IMG/VR virus record: IMGVR_UViG_3300044960_000921
Coordinates: 78,955-142,954 of that record
Source: a virus
Direction: 5' to 3' (one strand)
DNA length: 64,000 nt
Below the pieces are notes generated by a model. That model did no database searches. It was given only the letters and a program-made list of their open reading frames with translations, and was not told the DNA's origin. Within the stretch, counting starts at the first letter, position 1. Every line of letters begins with the position of its first letter. Both the position numbers and the translations under genes were made by a program. This document shows, piece by piece, positions 32,347 to 39,946 of this stretch.

Positions 32347-32783
32347 TGAAAGCCTCGCTGCCTACTGCGGGCGCGGAAGGCCTTCCGTTCCTCGTACCGA
32401 GCGCCAGTGCCGGCCGCAGCTCTCCACTGCGGCCAGCCGTTCTGCAGGATGTCGCGAGCCTTCTGACGCACGACTTCTGGTCGGTACCCCGCCATCTCGC
32501 ACCACTGAGCAAGATCGGATGGGCCGAAAAACCAGTTCTCGGCACGCCAGCGAATCACTCCCTCTTCGTTGCGAGCGACATGCGACTTGCCAGCCAAGTC
32601 CTGCAACATCTGGAGTATCTTCGCCACCGCCAGCTTTTGCTCCGGCGTTCGCGCCTCGGTGACTTCGCGGAACAGGAAGCAATTCGGCGTTTCCTGCCCT
32701 CTCGCGGAAGAGCGGGAGTTCCCGTCTACAATGCGAGGAGGGCATTGGGTGACACCTCGCTCGCGAATAAACGCCTCGATCAT
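32343..32783 (-). CDS. Small protein, unknown (possible HTH)
   Basis: 146 residues. Contains GPSDLAQWCEMAGYRPEVVRQKARDILQNG, which has HTH-like spacing, and an N-terminal region with cysteines. In an operon with DUF1508 and VRR-NUC genes. A replication-initiation or regulatory role is possible; unproven. Confidence 0.5.
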   Translation of the reverse strand: MIEAFIRERGVTQCPPRIVDGNSRSSARGQETPNCFLFREVTEARTPEQKLAVAKILQMLQDLAGKSHVARNEEGVIRWRAENWFFGPSDLAQWCEMAGYRPEVVRQKARDILQNGWPQWRAAAGTGARYEERKAFRARSRQRGFQ

Positions 32784-33442
32784 GTCTGCCTCGCTGCGTC
32801 GCTCGCCACCTTGGACGGCGACGCCTGGGCTTCCCCCGGCGATTGTGCCTCCTGGCCCCGACGCCTTTCAATGAAAACATCGAGGTCTTCCGGCTCCTCG
32901 TCGTAGTCGCTGGCGATCTGGTTGAGCGTCCGACCGGCGGCCAGCATCTCCTTGATCTCGGACCAGTCGGCGTCGGTCAGTTTCGACGTACGCCGATGCA
33001 CAGGGACCTTGATCCGCAGTTCTTCCTTGGTGAAGTCCGGCGTGGGCTCATCCTCGGCAGAGGCCCGCTTCTTAGCCTCCCGGCCCGCTTTCAACCGCTG
33101 CGCGACCGCGGCCTTCTGCTCAGCGGTCAATTCCGGATACTTCCGCTTCTTCTTCGGCGGTGCGGTCGGTTCAGAGCCGTGGTCGTCCACACAGTCGGCG
33201 CCAGGCGCGTTCTGATCTGGCAGATCGCCACGGCTCTCGGGGGAACCTTCCGCTCGGGGCTCCGGCTCGCGCAATGGGGGCAGCCTGAGGCTGGATATCG
33301 CCGGTCCCGCAATAGTCACCACAGGTTGCGGGACGCGGCCCAGCTCGGCGATCACCGCCTCCAATGCTTCTATCACCTCGGTGGGCGGGTTCTTGTCGAG
33401 AAGCCAGCCCTTGAGCAGATACGCTTGGTTGAGCGGGCTCAT
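32780..33442 (-). CDS. Large disordered regulator-like protein
   Basis: 220 residues from ATG 33440-33442, whose start overlaps the next gene's stop. The middle is rich in K, R, E, P (PKKKRKYPELTAEQKAAVAQRLKAGREAKKRAS), and the C-terminal half has an HTH-like LTDADWSEIKEMLAAGRTLNQIASDYDEEPEDLDVFI (homeodomain-like spacing). Possibly a replication or regulatory protein. The open frame upstream of the ATG is shadow. Confidence 0.5.
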   Translation of the reverse strand: MSPLNQAYLLKGWLLDKNPPTEVIEALEAVIAELGRVPQPVVTIAGPAISSLRLPPLREPEPRAEGSPESRGDLPDQNAPGADCVDDHGSEPTAPPKKKRKYPELTAEQKAAVAQRLKAGREAKKRASAEDEPTPDFTKEELRIKVPVHRRTSKLTDADWSEIKEMLAAGRTLNQIASDYDEEPEDLDVFIERRRGQEAQSPGEAQASPSKVASDAARQT

Positions 33443-33627
33443 TCGGCGTCGCTCGCTGTCAGCTTTGCCTCCAGCCGGGCCAGTCGCTTCCCGTAGCGGT
33501 CCAACTCGCCCTCGATCGCTGCCGCCATCGCCAGCAGCGTATCGTCTATCGGCATCGCCCGGGTGTCCCGGTCGGGGTGCCGCTTGGCGTACTCCTGCCG
33601 GGTTAGGGTGAGCAGATCGGGCCTCAT
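33439..33627 (-). CDS. Small protein, unknown
   Basis: 62 residues: MRPDLLTLTRQEYAKRHPDRDTRAMPIDDTLLAMAAAIEGELDRYGKRLARLEAKL. Helical with a C-terminal coiled-coil. Overlaps DUF1508 and the next gene. Unknown. Confidence 0.5.
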   Translation of the reverse strand: MRPDLLTLTRQEYAKRHPDRDTRAMPIDDTLLAMAAAIEGELDRYGKRLARLEAKLTASDAE

Positions 33628-33797
33628 TCGACCTCGACGGTCCGGGCGAACGGAGCCCCAGCCTTGATGAGGGCGACCGCCTCGACGGCGTTGCGCTTGC
33701 GGGTGTAGGAATCGCTTTGAGCAAGGATCTTGCCGTTGCCGGCGACTATGCAGAAGCGCCAGTCGTTCTTGCCGAATTGAATGATTTCAAACTTCAT
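33624..33797 (-). CDS. DUF1508 (YegP-like) protein
   Basis: 57 residues: MKFEIIQFGKNDWRFCIVAGNGKILAQSDSYTRKRNAVEAVALIKAGAP is one DUF1508 repeat (the GN-G-x-x-L-x-x-S motif). First gene of the minus operon after the small regulator. Function unknown in general; such proteins are common in phage and bacterial accessory genomes. Confidence 0.75.
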   Translation of the reverse strand: MKFEIIQFGKNDWRFCIVAGNGKILAQSDSYTRKRNAVEAVALIKAGAPFARTVEVE

Positions 33798-33818
33798 TGT
33801 TTCCCCCTCTGTCCTTGT

Positions 33819-34025
33819 TTAAGAAATGGTTTCGTCCAGAATATAGGCAGTCAGCTTTTCTATAGTGCTGTTTCGAGATTTACGGGTCAGCTTTCCGCTC
33901 GCGAGCCGCCAGAGGCTGGTGCGACCTACCCCTGAACTAGCGGCTAACCGGCTGTAGTTTCCTGCTTTCCGAAGGGCGATTCCGAGCAATTCACGGTCTG
34001 TAATCACGGTGGACAACTGTTTCAC
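33819..34025 (-). CDS. Cro/CI-like HTH regulator
   Basis: 68 residues: ALRKAGNYSRLAASSGVGRTSLWRLASGKLTRKSRNSTIEKL is a lambda-repressor-type HTH (LAASSGVGRTSLWRLASGK). It sits at the divergence of the minus-strand small-gene operon and the plus-strand operon from 34101, a typical immunity-switch position. It has no dimerisation or protease-sensitive C-terminal domain, so it may be Cro-like. Confidence 0.75.
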   Translation of the reverse strand: MKQLSTVITDRELLGIALRKAGNYSRLAASSGVGRTSLWRLASGKLTRKSRNSTIEKLTAYILDETIS

Positions 34026-34028
34026 TTT

Positions 34029-34062
34029 TCTGCTTGCGCTGGTTTCAAATCTAGATTATGGT
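34029..34062 (+). promoter_or_regulatory. Promoter, TCTGCTTGCGC-N17 family (copy B)
   Basis: TCTGCTTGCGC (34029-34039), 17-nt spacer containing the palindrome AATCTAGATT (34048-34057), then TATGGT (34057-34062), and an ATG 39 nt later with AAGGAGG. Divergent to the Cro/CI-like regulator. Confidence 0.65.
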
Positions 34063-34100
34063 GACCACAATTCTGCCGAACAGTCAAGGAGGACTTGCAT

Positions 34101-34514
34101 ATGTCACTACGCTGCGAAGATAACGTCCACTACACCGCCGAGCACCGCGCCGAGGAGGCCGAGAAACAGCTCGACCGCGCCCATCGGCACTACCGCAACG
34201 TCCTGAAGGCCCTGGTGGACTTGGCCATCAAGGACAGGGTGATGTACGGGAAGGACGACATCGAGGTCATCATGGAGCGGGTCGGAGAGAATCTGGCCCA
34301 CGAGTTCGACAGCGCCATTTCGGAGCTGGACGAGCAGTACCCGACCTACACGCACGGCGCCTCGCCTGCGGATAGCGAGAAGCTCATCGCCGAGGAAGCC
34401 GAGCGGCTGCTTGACGCCTTTCGCCCGAAGCCTATCGACTCCGCCGGGCTGCTGCGTGACGCCCTGCGCCCCGTCCCGACAAACCCCGCAACGAAAGGAT
34501 TTGCCCATGAATAA
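34101..34514 (+). CDS. Early-operon helical protein, unknown
   Basis: 137 residues from ATG 34101 with AAGGAGG eight nt upstream. Helical: CEDNVHYTAEHRAEEAEKQLDRAHRHYRNVLKALVDLAIKD, then ESEKLIAEEAERLLDAF-like C-terminal helix. First gene of the plus operon opposite the regulator. Unknown. Confidence 0.6.
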   Translation: MSLRCEDNVHYTAEHRAEEAEKQLDRAHRHYRNVLKALVDLAIKDRVMYGKDDIEVIMERVGENLAHEFDSAISELDEQYPTYTHGASPADSEKLIAEEAERLLDAFRPKPIDSAGLLRDALRPVPTNPATKGFAHE

Positions 34515-34770
34515 GCTGCATCGCCCCGCCCTGACCCTGTGGCACATCGCGGTCTGCTGCCTGCTGGTGGCGGTGACTGCCAGGCCCGAGCCAGAGGAAC
34601 TGGACTACTCCGCCGACTCCCGGCAGGCGCTCGCCGACCTGGTGGCCGGCACGTCCAGGCCGAAGGGCTACGTCGTCTACGACAGCCACGCCCGCGCCGC
34701 CGTGATCGCGGCGGTGTGGAACATCACGCCGGAGAACGAGGACAGCTACAAGCGGTGGGGGCTGAAATGA
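34507..34770 (+). CDS. Secreted or membrane-anchored small protein
   Basis: 87 residues from ATG 34507 overlapping the previous stop. An N-terminal signal-like segment (LTLWHIAVCCLLVAVTARP) precedes a soluble part with YDSHARAAVIAAVWNITPENEDSYKRWG. Could be an envelope-localised superinfection protein; inference from a cluster of four membrane genes. Confidence 0.55.
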   Translation: MNKLHRPALTLWHIAVCCLLVAVTARPEPEELDYSADSRQALADLVAGTSRPKGYVVYDSHARAAVIAAVWNITPENEDSYKRWGLK

Positions 34771-34955
34771 AGGACGTGTCTCTCCCCAAGCGGGTCATGA
34801 TTCCGCTCGTGGCCCCGGCGGCGTTCGCTGGTCTGTTCCTTATAGGCTGCTTCTTGCTCAGCGGCCTGTTCGTGGCCGCGATGGCAGTAGCCATCACGGG
34901 ACGGTCCACTGCCGCCGACGGCATCCTGGTCTTTCTGCTGGGAGAGCCGGAATGA
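34767..34955 (+). CDS. Small membrane protein
   Basis: 62 residues with two hydrophobic segments (MIPLVAPAAFAGLFLIGCFL and FVAAMAVAITG). Start ATG overlaps the previous stop as ATGA. Unknown. Confidence 0.6.
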   Translation: MKDVSLPKRVMIPLVAPAAFAGLFLIGCFLLSGLFVAAMAVAITGRSTAADGILVFLLGEPE

Positions 34956-35206
34956 GCGACCATCTGCCAAGCGATCCCGATGGATTCGCGTATCAGCTAG
35001 TCATCTGGTTGAGCCTGGCCCTGGCGACGTGGCTGGGTGCGACAGATTCACCGAGTACGAGAGGCTTGCGTGATTGGCTCCGGCGGACCGGAGTGTTGAT
35101 CGCATGCCTGGTCCTGGCACCGCTCGCGCTTTTGGTGCTGGCCATGCTCGCGGTCGTTTGCCTGTTCGGCCCGTGCGAGAGCGTGCGGTGGAGGGTCGGG
35201 TTATGA
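34952..35206 (+). CDS. Small membrane protein
   Basis: 84 residues with at least two transmembrane helices (YQLVIWLSLALATWLG and VLIACLVLAPLALLVLAMLAVVCLF). Start overlaps the upstream stop. Unknown. Confidence 0.6.
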   Translation: MSDHLPSDPDGFAYQLVIWLSLALATWLGATDSPSTRGLRDWLRRTGVLIACLVLAPLALLVLAMLAVVCLFGPCESVRWRVGL

Positions 35207-35451
35207 CCGAAGCCTTCACCCACGGCCAGGAGGTCATCGCGTATGACCACAACGGCAAACAGTTCCGAGGCACGATCATGGGCGTGCATCGGTGCAACCC
35301 CTGGCAATACGACGTCCAACCCCGGGGCGAGTCCAGCCTGTCCCAGCGGGTCTGCGGCATCCACCACGACAGGGTGCGGCCGGTTGCCAGGCCGTACCTG
35401 GCCTACGAGCGGCGGGAGGCCAGGCCGATGCACATCCTGGACGAGGCGTGA
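35203..35451 (+). CDS. Small protein, unknown
   Basis: 82 residues from ATG 35203: HGQEVIAYDHNGKQFRGTIMGVHRCNPWQYDVQPRGES is a small beta-barrel-like segment (SH3/DUF fold possible), then RVRPVARPYLAYERREARP. Start overlaps the upstream stop. Confidence 0.55.
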   Translation: MTEAFTHGQEVIAYDHNGKQFRGTIMGVHRCNPWQYDVQPRGESSLSQRVCGIHHDRVRPVARPYLAYERREARPMHILDEA

Positions 35452-35456
35452 CGGCG

Positions 35457-35684
35457 ATGCACGTAGTTCTTCCGCAGATACTCCAGGAGGCGCTTACGGA
35501 GAACGCTGCGCTCCGGAAGCAGGTCGCTGATCTGACCGAGCAACTCAAGAAGCGGGACAGGGATGTTCTGAACTGGATCAACCATTGCCAGCGAGCAGAC
35601 GCAAAGGCTGCTCTGCTAGAGGGTCAATATCTGCAGAACGGCTACTGCGCATGCGGGGCTGTCAAGGAGAAAAGAGCAGTATGA
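35457..35684 (+). CDS. Coiled-coil protein with zinc cysteines
   Basis: 75 residues from ATG 35457 (GTG 35448, which overlaps the upstream stop, is an alternative). LQEALTENAALRKQVADLTEQLKKRDRDVLNWINHCQRAD is a leucine-zipper-like coiled-coil, then CACGAVKEKR. Could be a small dimeric regulator. Confidence 0.55.
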   Translation: MHVVLPQILQEALTENAALRKQVADLTEQLKKRDRDVLNWINHCQRADAKAALLEGQYLQNGYCACGAVKEKRAV

Positions 35685-35720
35685 CCGAGTTTGCTCCCGA
35701 ACAGTTGGCACGGTGCGCTT

Positions 35721-35888
35721 ATGGTTGAGGCTGGCAGACCTCGAATGATCAAGGTCCTGGTCTTCGTCGTGGGCCTCCTGCTCCTCCTCGGCTTCGTCTG
35801 GTCGCTCCGTCAGCCCATGCCCGGACTTTACCCGGACGGCATCGTGCCCGTGAAGGACGGCGATTTGGAATGGCTCAATTTGCGGTGA
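35721..35888 (+). CDS. Small membrane protein
   Basis: 55 residues from ATG 35721 (a second ATG at 35745 is possible). One strong transmembrane segment (VLVFVVGLLLLLGFVWSL) then a soluble tail. A 15-residue frame (35681-35728) overlaps the coiled-coil stop (ATGA) and this start; it may be a coupling peptide or chance. Confidence 0.5.
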   Translation: MVEAGRPRMIKVLVFVVGLLLLLGFVWSLRQPMPGLYPDGIVPVKDGDLEWLNLR

Positions 35889-36009
35889 TCGCCGGCGGCT
35901 GGAACGGTTCCATGTCCTGCAGGCACGCCACAGGAGAGATGTGTGAGGCCGGATTGCACGGGATTCCACCGCGGCTCGCCCGCCCCGCTCAGTTGACCGA
36001 CTCAGGAGA

Positions 36010-36033
36010 GGGGCCGGTTTTTCGCCCGGCCCC
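36010..36033. terminator. Hairpin terminator between convergent genes
   Basis: GGGGCCGG/CCGGCCCC, 8-bp stem with an 8-nt loop containing TTTTT. It lies between the plus operon end and the minus gene ending at 36042, so it may work for both strands. Confidence 0.6.
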
Positions 36034-36041
36034 GTGCCCCG

Positions 36042-36365
36042 TCAGTAGGGTATCTCCTCATCCGAGGGGAAGTCGGATTCGCGGGTCGATTCCCCCTCTG
36101 GTGTGAAAAGTCCCTTGGCCCATTTCTGGATAGCCTCCTTGGCTTCATCGATCTGCTTGCCCCATGCCTCCAGAGCCGAGCGGCTAACCGAGGCGTTGGG
36201 CGTGTTAGAAATGAGCTCGAGGGCGGTATGAATCGCCTTGGCCTTCAGAACGTGCTCTCGGATATCTCCGATGTAGACCTTCGAGGTGATGAGGTCGCAT
36301 TTTTCTGAGATCTGGGCGGCGGTCCGCTTCAGCTGCACGAAAGCGTAGGCTCCGCGATGGAACAT
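36042..36365 (-). CDS. Small helical protein, unknown
   Basis: 107 residues from ATG 36363-36365. FVQLKRTAAQISEKCDLITSKVYIGDIREHVLKAKAIHTALELI then KQIDEAKEAIQKWAKGLF. Helix-rich, no motif. Its divergent upstream region is the candidate oriT and the relaxase promoter, so a TrwA/TraY-like accessory role is conceivable but not shown. Confidence 0.5.
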   Translation of the reverse strand: MFHRGAYAFVQLKRTAAQISEKCDLITSKVYIGDIREHVLKAKAIHTALELISNTPNASVSRSALEAWGKQIDEAKEAIQKWAKGLFTPEGESTRESDFPSDEEIPY

Positions 36366-36394
36366 GGTGTGATTTCCTTTCTGTGAATGGTTGA

Positions 36395-36625
36395 GGTAGT
36401 AGGACAGGCAAGAGCTTGCTCGATGCCTCGTCCTACTACCGAATGGATGCCCCTTCGCCGCGGCCCGGACTGCGGTCAAGGGCGGCGAAGCCGCTCGTGT
36501 AACCCTTGACCGCATTAGGGCCGGGCTGTGGCTATACAGGCCCCCGCGGGCTTCCACCCGTCCTCTGCCGCGATAGGGATGCGGTGGGCGGCGCAAGCCG
36601 GTCGCTTGCGACGGGAGCGCAAGCG
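36395..36625. other. Candidate oriT: three strong inverted repeats upstream of relaxase
   Basis: Three dyads lie in the intergenic gap. IR-a: GGTAGTAGGAC (36395-36405) and GTCCTACTACC (36430-36440), with inner AGGCA/TGCCT and a GAGC/GCTC core. IR-b: TGCGGTCAAGGG (36471-36482) and CCCTTGACCGCA (36503-36514), 12 bp, spacer 20 nt holding CGGC/GCCG. IR-c: CGCTTGCG/CGCAAGCG (36603-36625). MobF relaxases bind and nick beside such hairpins. No nic sequence could be confirmed by eye. Confidence 0.45.
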
Positions 36626-36672
36626 CACCCCATAGCAGCCCGGTCGGCTTGCCGAATCGCCCATACTGCTGT

Positions 36673-36700
36673 TTGACAAGCATCTGACCATCCCTATTAT
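36673..36700 (+). promoter_or_regulatory. Relaxase promoter, apparently leaderless
   Basis: TTGACA (36673-36678), 16-nt spacer, TATTAT (36695-36700). The GTG start of the relaxase begins at 36707, seven nt after the -10, so the transcript would start at or next to the start codon. No Shine-Dalgarno sequence precedes it. Confidence 0.7.
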
Positions 36701-36706
36701 TCTGGT

Positions 36707-39493
36707 GTGCTGCGTACACACTGGATTACCGATGCTGCTGCTGCGAAGGCCTACTATCAGGCATCGGACTATTACGCGCAGGCGCAGGGCGACTGGCTCG
36801 GCAAGGGCGCCGAGGCCCTCGGGCTGGTGGGGCAAGCTCGGAAAGAGGACTTCGAGCTGCTCTGCGACAATCTGAACCCGCTCACCGGCCAGCCGCTCAC
36901 GACCTATACCCGCGACGGCAGGCGGGTCGGCATCGACCTGAACTTCAACAGCACGAAGTCGGTGGGCATCGCGCGCGAGCTGGCGGGGCCGGACAACCGG
37001 GGCGACGATCGGATCGAGTGGGCGCACCGCGAGGCCGTGGCCTATGCGATGGGTTATGTCGAGGCCGACATGCGGGCCCGCGTCCGGGCCGGGGGCAAGA
37101 ACGAGGACCGGGTCACGGGTAACATGGTCGCCTTCCGGGTGACGCACCGGGATACCCGGGTCAGCGGCCAGGATGGTTTGCCCGACATGAGCCTTCACGA
37201 CCATGTGGTCGTCTTCAATGCCACCGAGGATAAGTTCGAGGGCAAGTGGAAGGCCGCCGAGATCGGGCAGATCAAGCACGACGCCCCGTACTACGAAGCC
37301 ATCTACCACAACCGACTGGCGTCGAACCTTCGGCAACTCGGCTACGGCGTTCGGAAGAAGGACAAGGCTTTCGAGATCGAGGGCATCTCCGACGAGCTGG
37401 TCCGGAAGTTCAGCCGCCGCCGGGCCTACATCGACCAGGTGGCGGAGAAGCTGGGCATCACCAGCCCCGAGGGCCGGAACACGCTTGGGGCAACGACCCG
37501 GCTGGGCAAGGTCAAGGAACGTGCGGACGACCTCAACCGCTACTGGGTCAGCCGCCTGACTGACGTGGAGCGCCAACAGCTTACCGGGCTGATCGGCAAG
37601 GCCGGGTACGAGGGGGACGTAAAGGCGGCCGTCGAGTTCGCCATCGGCCACCTGTTCGAGCGCAAGAGCGTGGTGGACGAGAAGCGGGTCTACGAGACGG
37701 CGATCCGCCACGGCATCGGGGCCGTGACGCCGGAGCTCGTCCAGGAGGAGGCGAAGCGGCAGGGCCTGCTCACGAAGGACGGGGAGGCCACGACTCGGCT
37801 GGTGCACGCGGAGGAGCAGCGGGTGATCGGGTTCGCCAGGGATGGGCGGGGGACGTGCAGGCCGATGGGCAACGAAAAAGGCCGCCCGGATTCGAATGAG
37901 CGGCCTTTGATCTCAAAAGAAAATGGCGTATCGGGGTTAGAGCTTCATAACGGCCTCGACGGTTTCGGGTTCAACGAAGACGCTCAAATCGTAGGAGGCC
38001 ATGGTGCCACATCTGCGACGGTGGCGCAACCGAAATCTGAACTCTCCCCCGATCAGGCCGCCATCGCCCGCCACGTCTGGACCTCCCCCGACCGGGTCAT
38101 CCTGATCCGCGGGGCCGCAGGCACCGGCAAGACCCACACGATGAAGGCGACCATCGCGGGCATCGACCGCCCGGTGGTCGTCCTGGCCCCCTCCGCCGAG
38201 GCCAGCCGGGGCGTGCTCCGCAAGGAAGGCTTCTCCGAGGCCGACACCGTGGCCCGGTTCCTGATCGACGAGAAGTTCCAGGAGAAGGCCCGGGGCGGCG
38301 TGATCTGGGTGGACGAGGCCGGGCTGCTGGGCATCCGCCAGGTGCGGGAGGTCTTCGACGCCGCCGAGCGGCTGGGGGCCCGCGTCGTCCTGCAGGGCGA
38401 CCGGAAGCAGCACGGCTCGGTGGAGCGCGGGGCGACTCTGCGGGTACTCGAGGAGTTCGCCGGGCTGCCCGTGGCGGAGTTGAAGGATATCCGCCGCCAG
38501 CAGGGCCGCTACAAACAAGCGGTGGCGTCCCTGGCCAAAGGCGACCTTCTGAGCGGGTACGACCAGCTCGAGGCCCTGGGCTGGGTCAGGGAGGCCCAGG
38601 ACAACGCCCCGCTGGTCGAGGACTACCTGGCAGCGCTCGATGCCCGGAAGTCCGTCCTGGTCGTCGCCCCGACCCATGTCGAGGGCGGCGAGATCACGGC
38701 CGAGATTCGGGCCCGGCTCAAAAAGCGGGGGCGTATCGCCAGCGAGGGCAAACAGATTGGCGTCCTCGTTCCCCTTGGCTGGACGGAGGCCGAGCGGGGC
38801 GACCTTGAGCGATACGAGGGCGGCGAGGTGCTCCAGTTCCACCGGAACTCGGGCACATTCCGGGCCGGGGACCGCGTCCGTGTGCTCGACTGGAAGCCGG
38901 GCGACCGATTCGCCAAGGCGTCGCACTTCTCGGTGTACACGCCGTTAACGATTGAGGTTGCGGCCGGGGATCAGGTCCGCATCACTGCCAACGGCAAGAC
39001 GAAGGACGGCGAGCACAAGCTGAACAACGGGGCGACCTACCGGGTCAAGGGCTTCACGAAGGACGACGACATCGTCCTGGAGAACGGCTGGGTCGTGGGC
39101 AAGGACTTCGGCCACCTGGCCCACGGCTACGTGACCACCTCGCACGCGAGCCAGGGCAAGACCGTCGACCGCGTGCTGATCGCCATGGGGAGCGAATCCC
39201 GCCCGGCGATGGGCGCGGAGCAGTTCTACGTCTCGGTGTCGCGCGGCCGGGAGCAGGCGACGATCTACAGCGACCTGACGCCGGCCGAGCTGCGCGAGGC
39301 CATCCAGAGGGCCGATTCCCGCAAGTCTGCGACGGAGCTACTCCGGCCGGTGCCGGTTCCAGTGCGGCCGAGGCGGCGGGTGAAGACGCTCGCGGAGCGT
39401 ATGCGACTGGCGTTCCAGCAGTTGCGCGAGAAGGCGGCCAGTGCTATGCCGGTGGCGAGGGAGAAGGAGCGGAGCTATGCAAGGTCTAGATGA
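36707..39493 (+). CDS. MobF-type relaxase-helicase (TrwC/TraI-like)
   Basis: 928 residues, start GTG 36707. N-terminal relaxase domain: AKAYYQASDYYAQAQ with tyrosines Y16, Y17, Y22 and Y23 as nicking candidates, then QGDWLGKGAEALGLVG; the three-His metal site is H147 and H164-D-H166 (LHDHVVVFNAT). The C-terminal RecD/TraI-like helicase has Walker A RGAAGTGKTHT (about residue 469) and Walker B GVIWVDEAGL, then motifs through TTSHASQGKTVDRVL and FYVSVSRGR. Between the domains is an atypical linker at about 385-445. It is shorter than TraI of F (1756) but like TrwC (966). It would nick oriT, pilot the strand and unwind it. Confidence 0.92.
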   Translation: MLRTHWITDAAAAKAYYQASDYYAQAQGDWLGKGAEALGLVGQARKEDFELLCDNLNPLTGQPLTTYTRDGRRVGIDLNFNSTKSVGIARELAGPDNRGDDRIEWAHREAVAYAMGYVEADMRARVRAGGKNEDRVTGNMVAFRVTHRDTRVSGQDGLPDMSLHDHVVVFNATEDKFEGKWKAAEIGQIKHDAPYYEAIYHNRLASNLRQLGYGVRKKDKAFEIEGISDELVRKFSRRRAYIDQVAEKLGITSPEGRNTLGATTRLGKVKERADDLNRYWVSRLTDVERQQLTGLIGKAGYEGDVKAAVEFAIGHLFERKSVVDEKRVYETAIRHGIGAVTPELVQEEAKRQGLLTKDGEATTRLVHAEEQRVIGFARDGRGTCRPMGNEKGRPDSNERPLISKENGVSGLELHNGLDGFGFNEDAQIVGGHGATSATVAQPKSELSPDQAAIARHVWTSPDRVILIRGAAGTGKTHTMKATIAGIDRPVVVLAPSAEASRGVLRKEGFSEADTVARFLIDEKFQEKARGGVIWVDEAGLLGIRQVREVFDAAERLGARVVLQGDRKQHGSVERGATLRVLEEFAGLPVAELKDIRRQQGRYKQAVASLAKGDLLSGYDQLEALGWVREAQDNAPLVEDYLAALDARKSVLVVAPTHVEGGEITAEIRARLKKRGRIASEGKQIGVLVPLGWTEAERGDLERYEGGEVLQFHRNSGTFRAGDRVRVLDWKPGDRFAKASHFSVYTPLTIEVAAGDQVRITANGKTKDGEHKLNNGATYRVKGFTKDDDIVLENGWVVGKDFGHLAHGYVTTSHASQGKTVDRVLIAMGSESRPAMGAEQFYVSVSRGREQATIYSDLTPAELREAIQRADSRKSATELLRPVPVPVRPRRRVKTLAERMRLAFQQLREKAASAMPVAREKERSYARSR
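37871..37908 (-). terminator. Antisense terminator inside relaxase linker
   Basis: Minus strand: perfect 9-bp stem AAAGGCCGC/GCGGCCTTT (37877-37885 and 37900-37908) followed by TTTTTCGTT. It reads as linker codons on the plus strand, yet is a classic terminator for the antisense micro-frame at 37937. Confidence 0.55.
37937..38002 (-). CDS. Antisense micro-ORF in relaxase linker
   Basis: 21 residues (MASYDLSVFVEPETVEAVMKL), ATG 38000-38002 to TAA 37937-37939. The composition looks protein-like, and 29 nt after the stop a perfect terminator with a minus-strand T-run follows. No clear Shine-Dalgarno. The whole segment 37855-38035 has lower GC at third positions than the rest of the relaxase, consistent with an inserted small gene read through as a linker. 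Tentative. Confidence 0.3.
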   Translation of the reverse strand: MASYDLSVFVEPETVEAVMKL

Positions 39494-39941
39494 CATCCTG
39501 AACGCAGGGCCGAACGGGCTGACCCCCAAGCCGAACGCGGCGGCACCAGGATCGGCGTCCACCAGCGTGGGCGACGAGCCCGAACTGCCCGCCCTCGATG
39601 CCCCGTACCAGGCCCACGCGAGAGCGGCGAACAAGCCGCTCTATACCCTCCACTGCCTGCTGGGGGCGAAGGGCGTGGTGAGTTTGCAGTACGTCCAGCT
39701 CGACAGCCACAGCGAGTTCAGGGCCGAGAAGGAGGGCCAGATCATCAAGCTGCGGTTCGTGGGCTCGAAGATCTGGGAGGTCACGATCGGCGGGCTGAAC
39801 CTCTGGAAGCTCTACGACGGCATCCACCGGCACGTCACGTCCTGGATCAGGCTGAGCGACCGGGGATTCGCCGCCGGGGCGGATGGCGAGGCGCTGATCA
39901 CGAGCATCCAGATCAAGGAGATCGAGCGGGAGGTGGGGTAG
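39477..39941 (+). CDS. Small mobilisation-region protein, unknown
   Basis: 154 residues from ATG 39477, which overlaps the relaxase 3' end by 17 nt. MQGLDDILNAGPNGLTPKPNAAAPG, then a beta-rich core (YTLHCLLGAKGVVSLQYVQLDSHSEFRAEKEGQIIKLRFVG). It may be an accessory protein co-translated with the relaxase. Confidence 0.6.
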   Translation: MQGLDDILNAGPNGLTPKPNAAAPGSASTSVGDEPELPALDAPYQAHARAANKPLYTLHCLLGAKGVVSLQYVQLDSHSEFRAEKEGQIIKLRFVGSKIWEVTIGGLNLWKLYDGIHRHVTSWIRLSDRGFAAGADGEALITSIQIKEIEREVG

Positions 39942-39946
39942 GTTAT

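Noticed and set aside
35870-36106. 78-residue plus frame after the last membrane gene
   Set aside because: Lacks a ribosome site, overlaps a hairpin and the convergent gene, and has low protein-like character.
37889-37899. TTCGAAT, resembling a tRNA T-loop
   Set aside because: It is the loop of the antisense terminator; no acceptor or anticodon arms surround it. No tRNA gene was found in the window.
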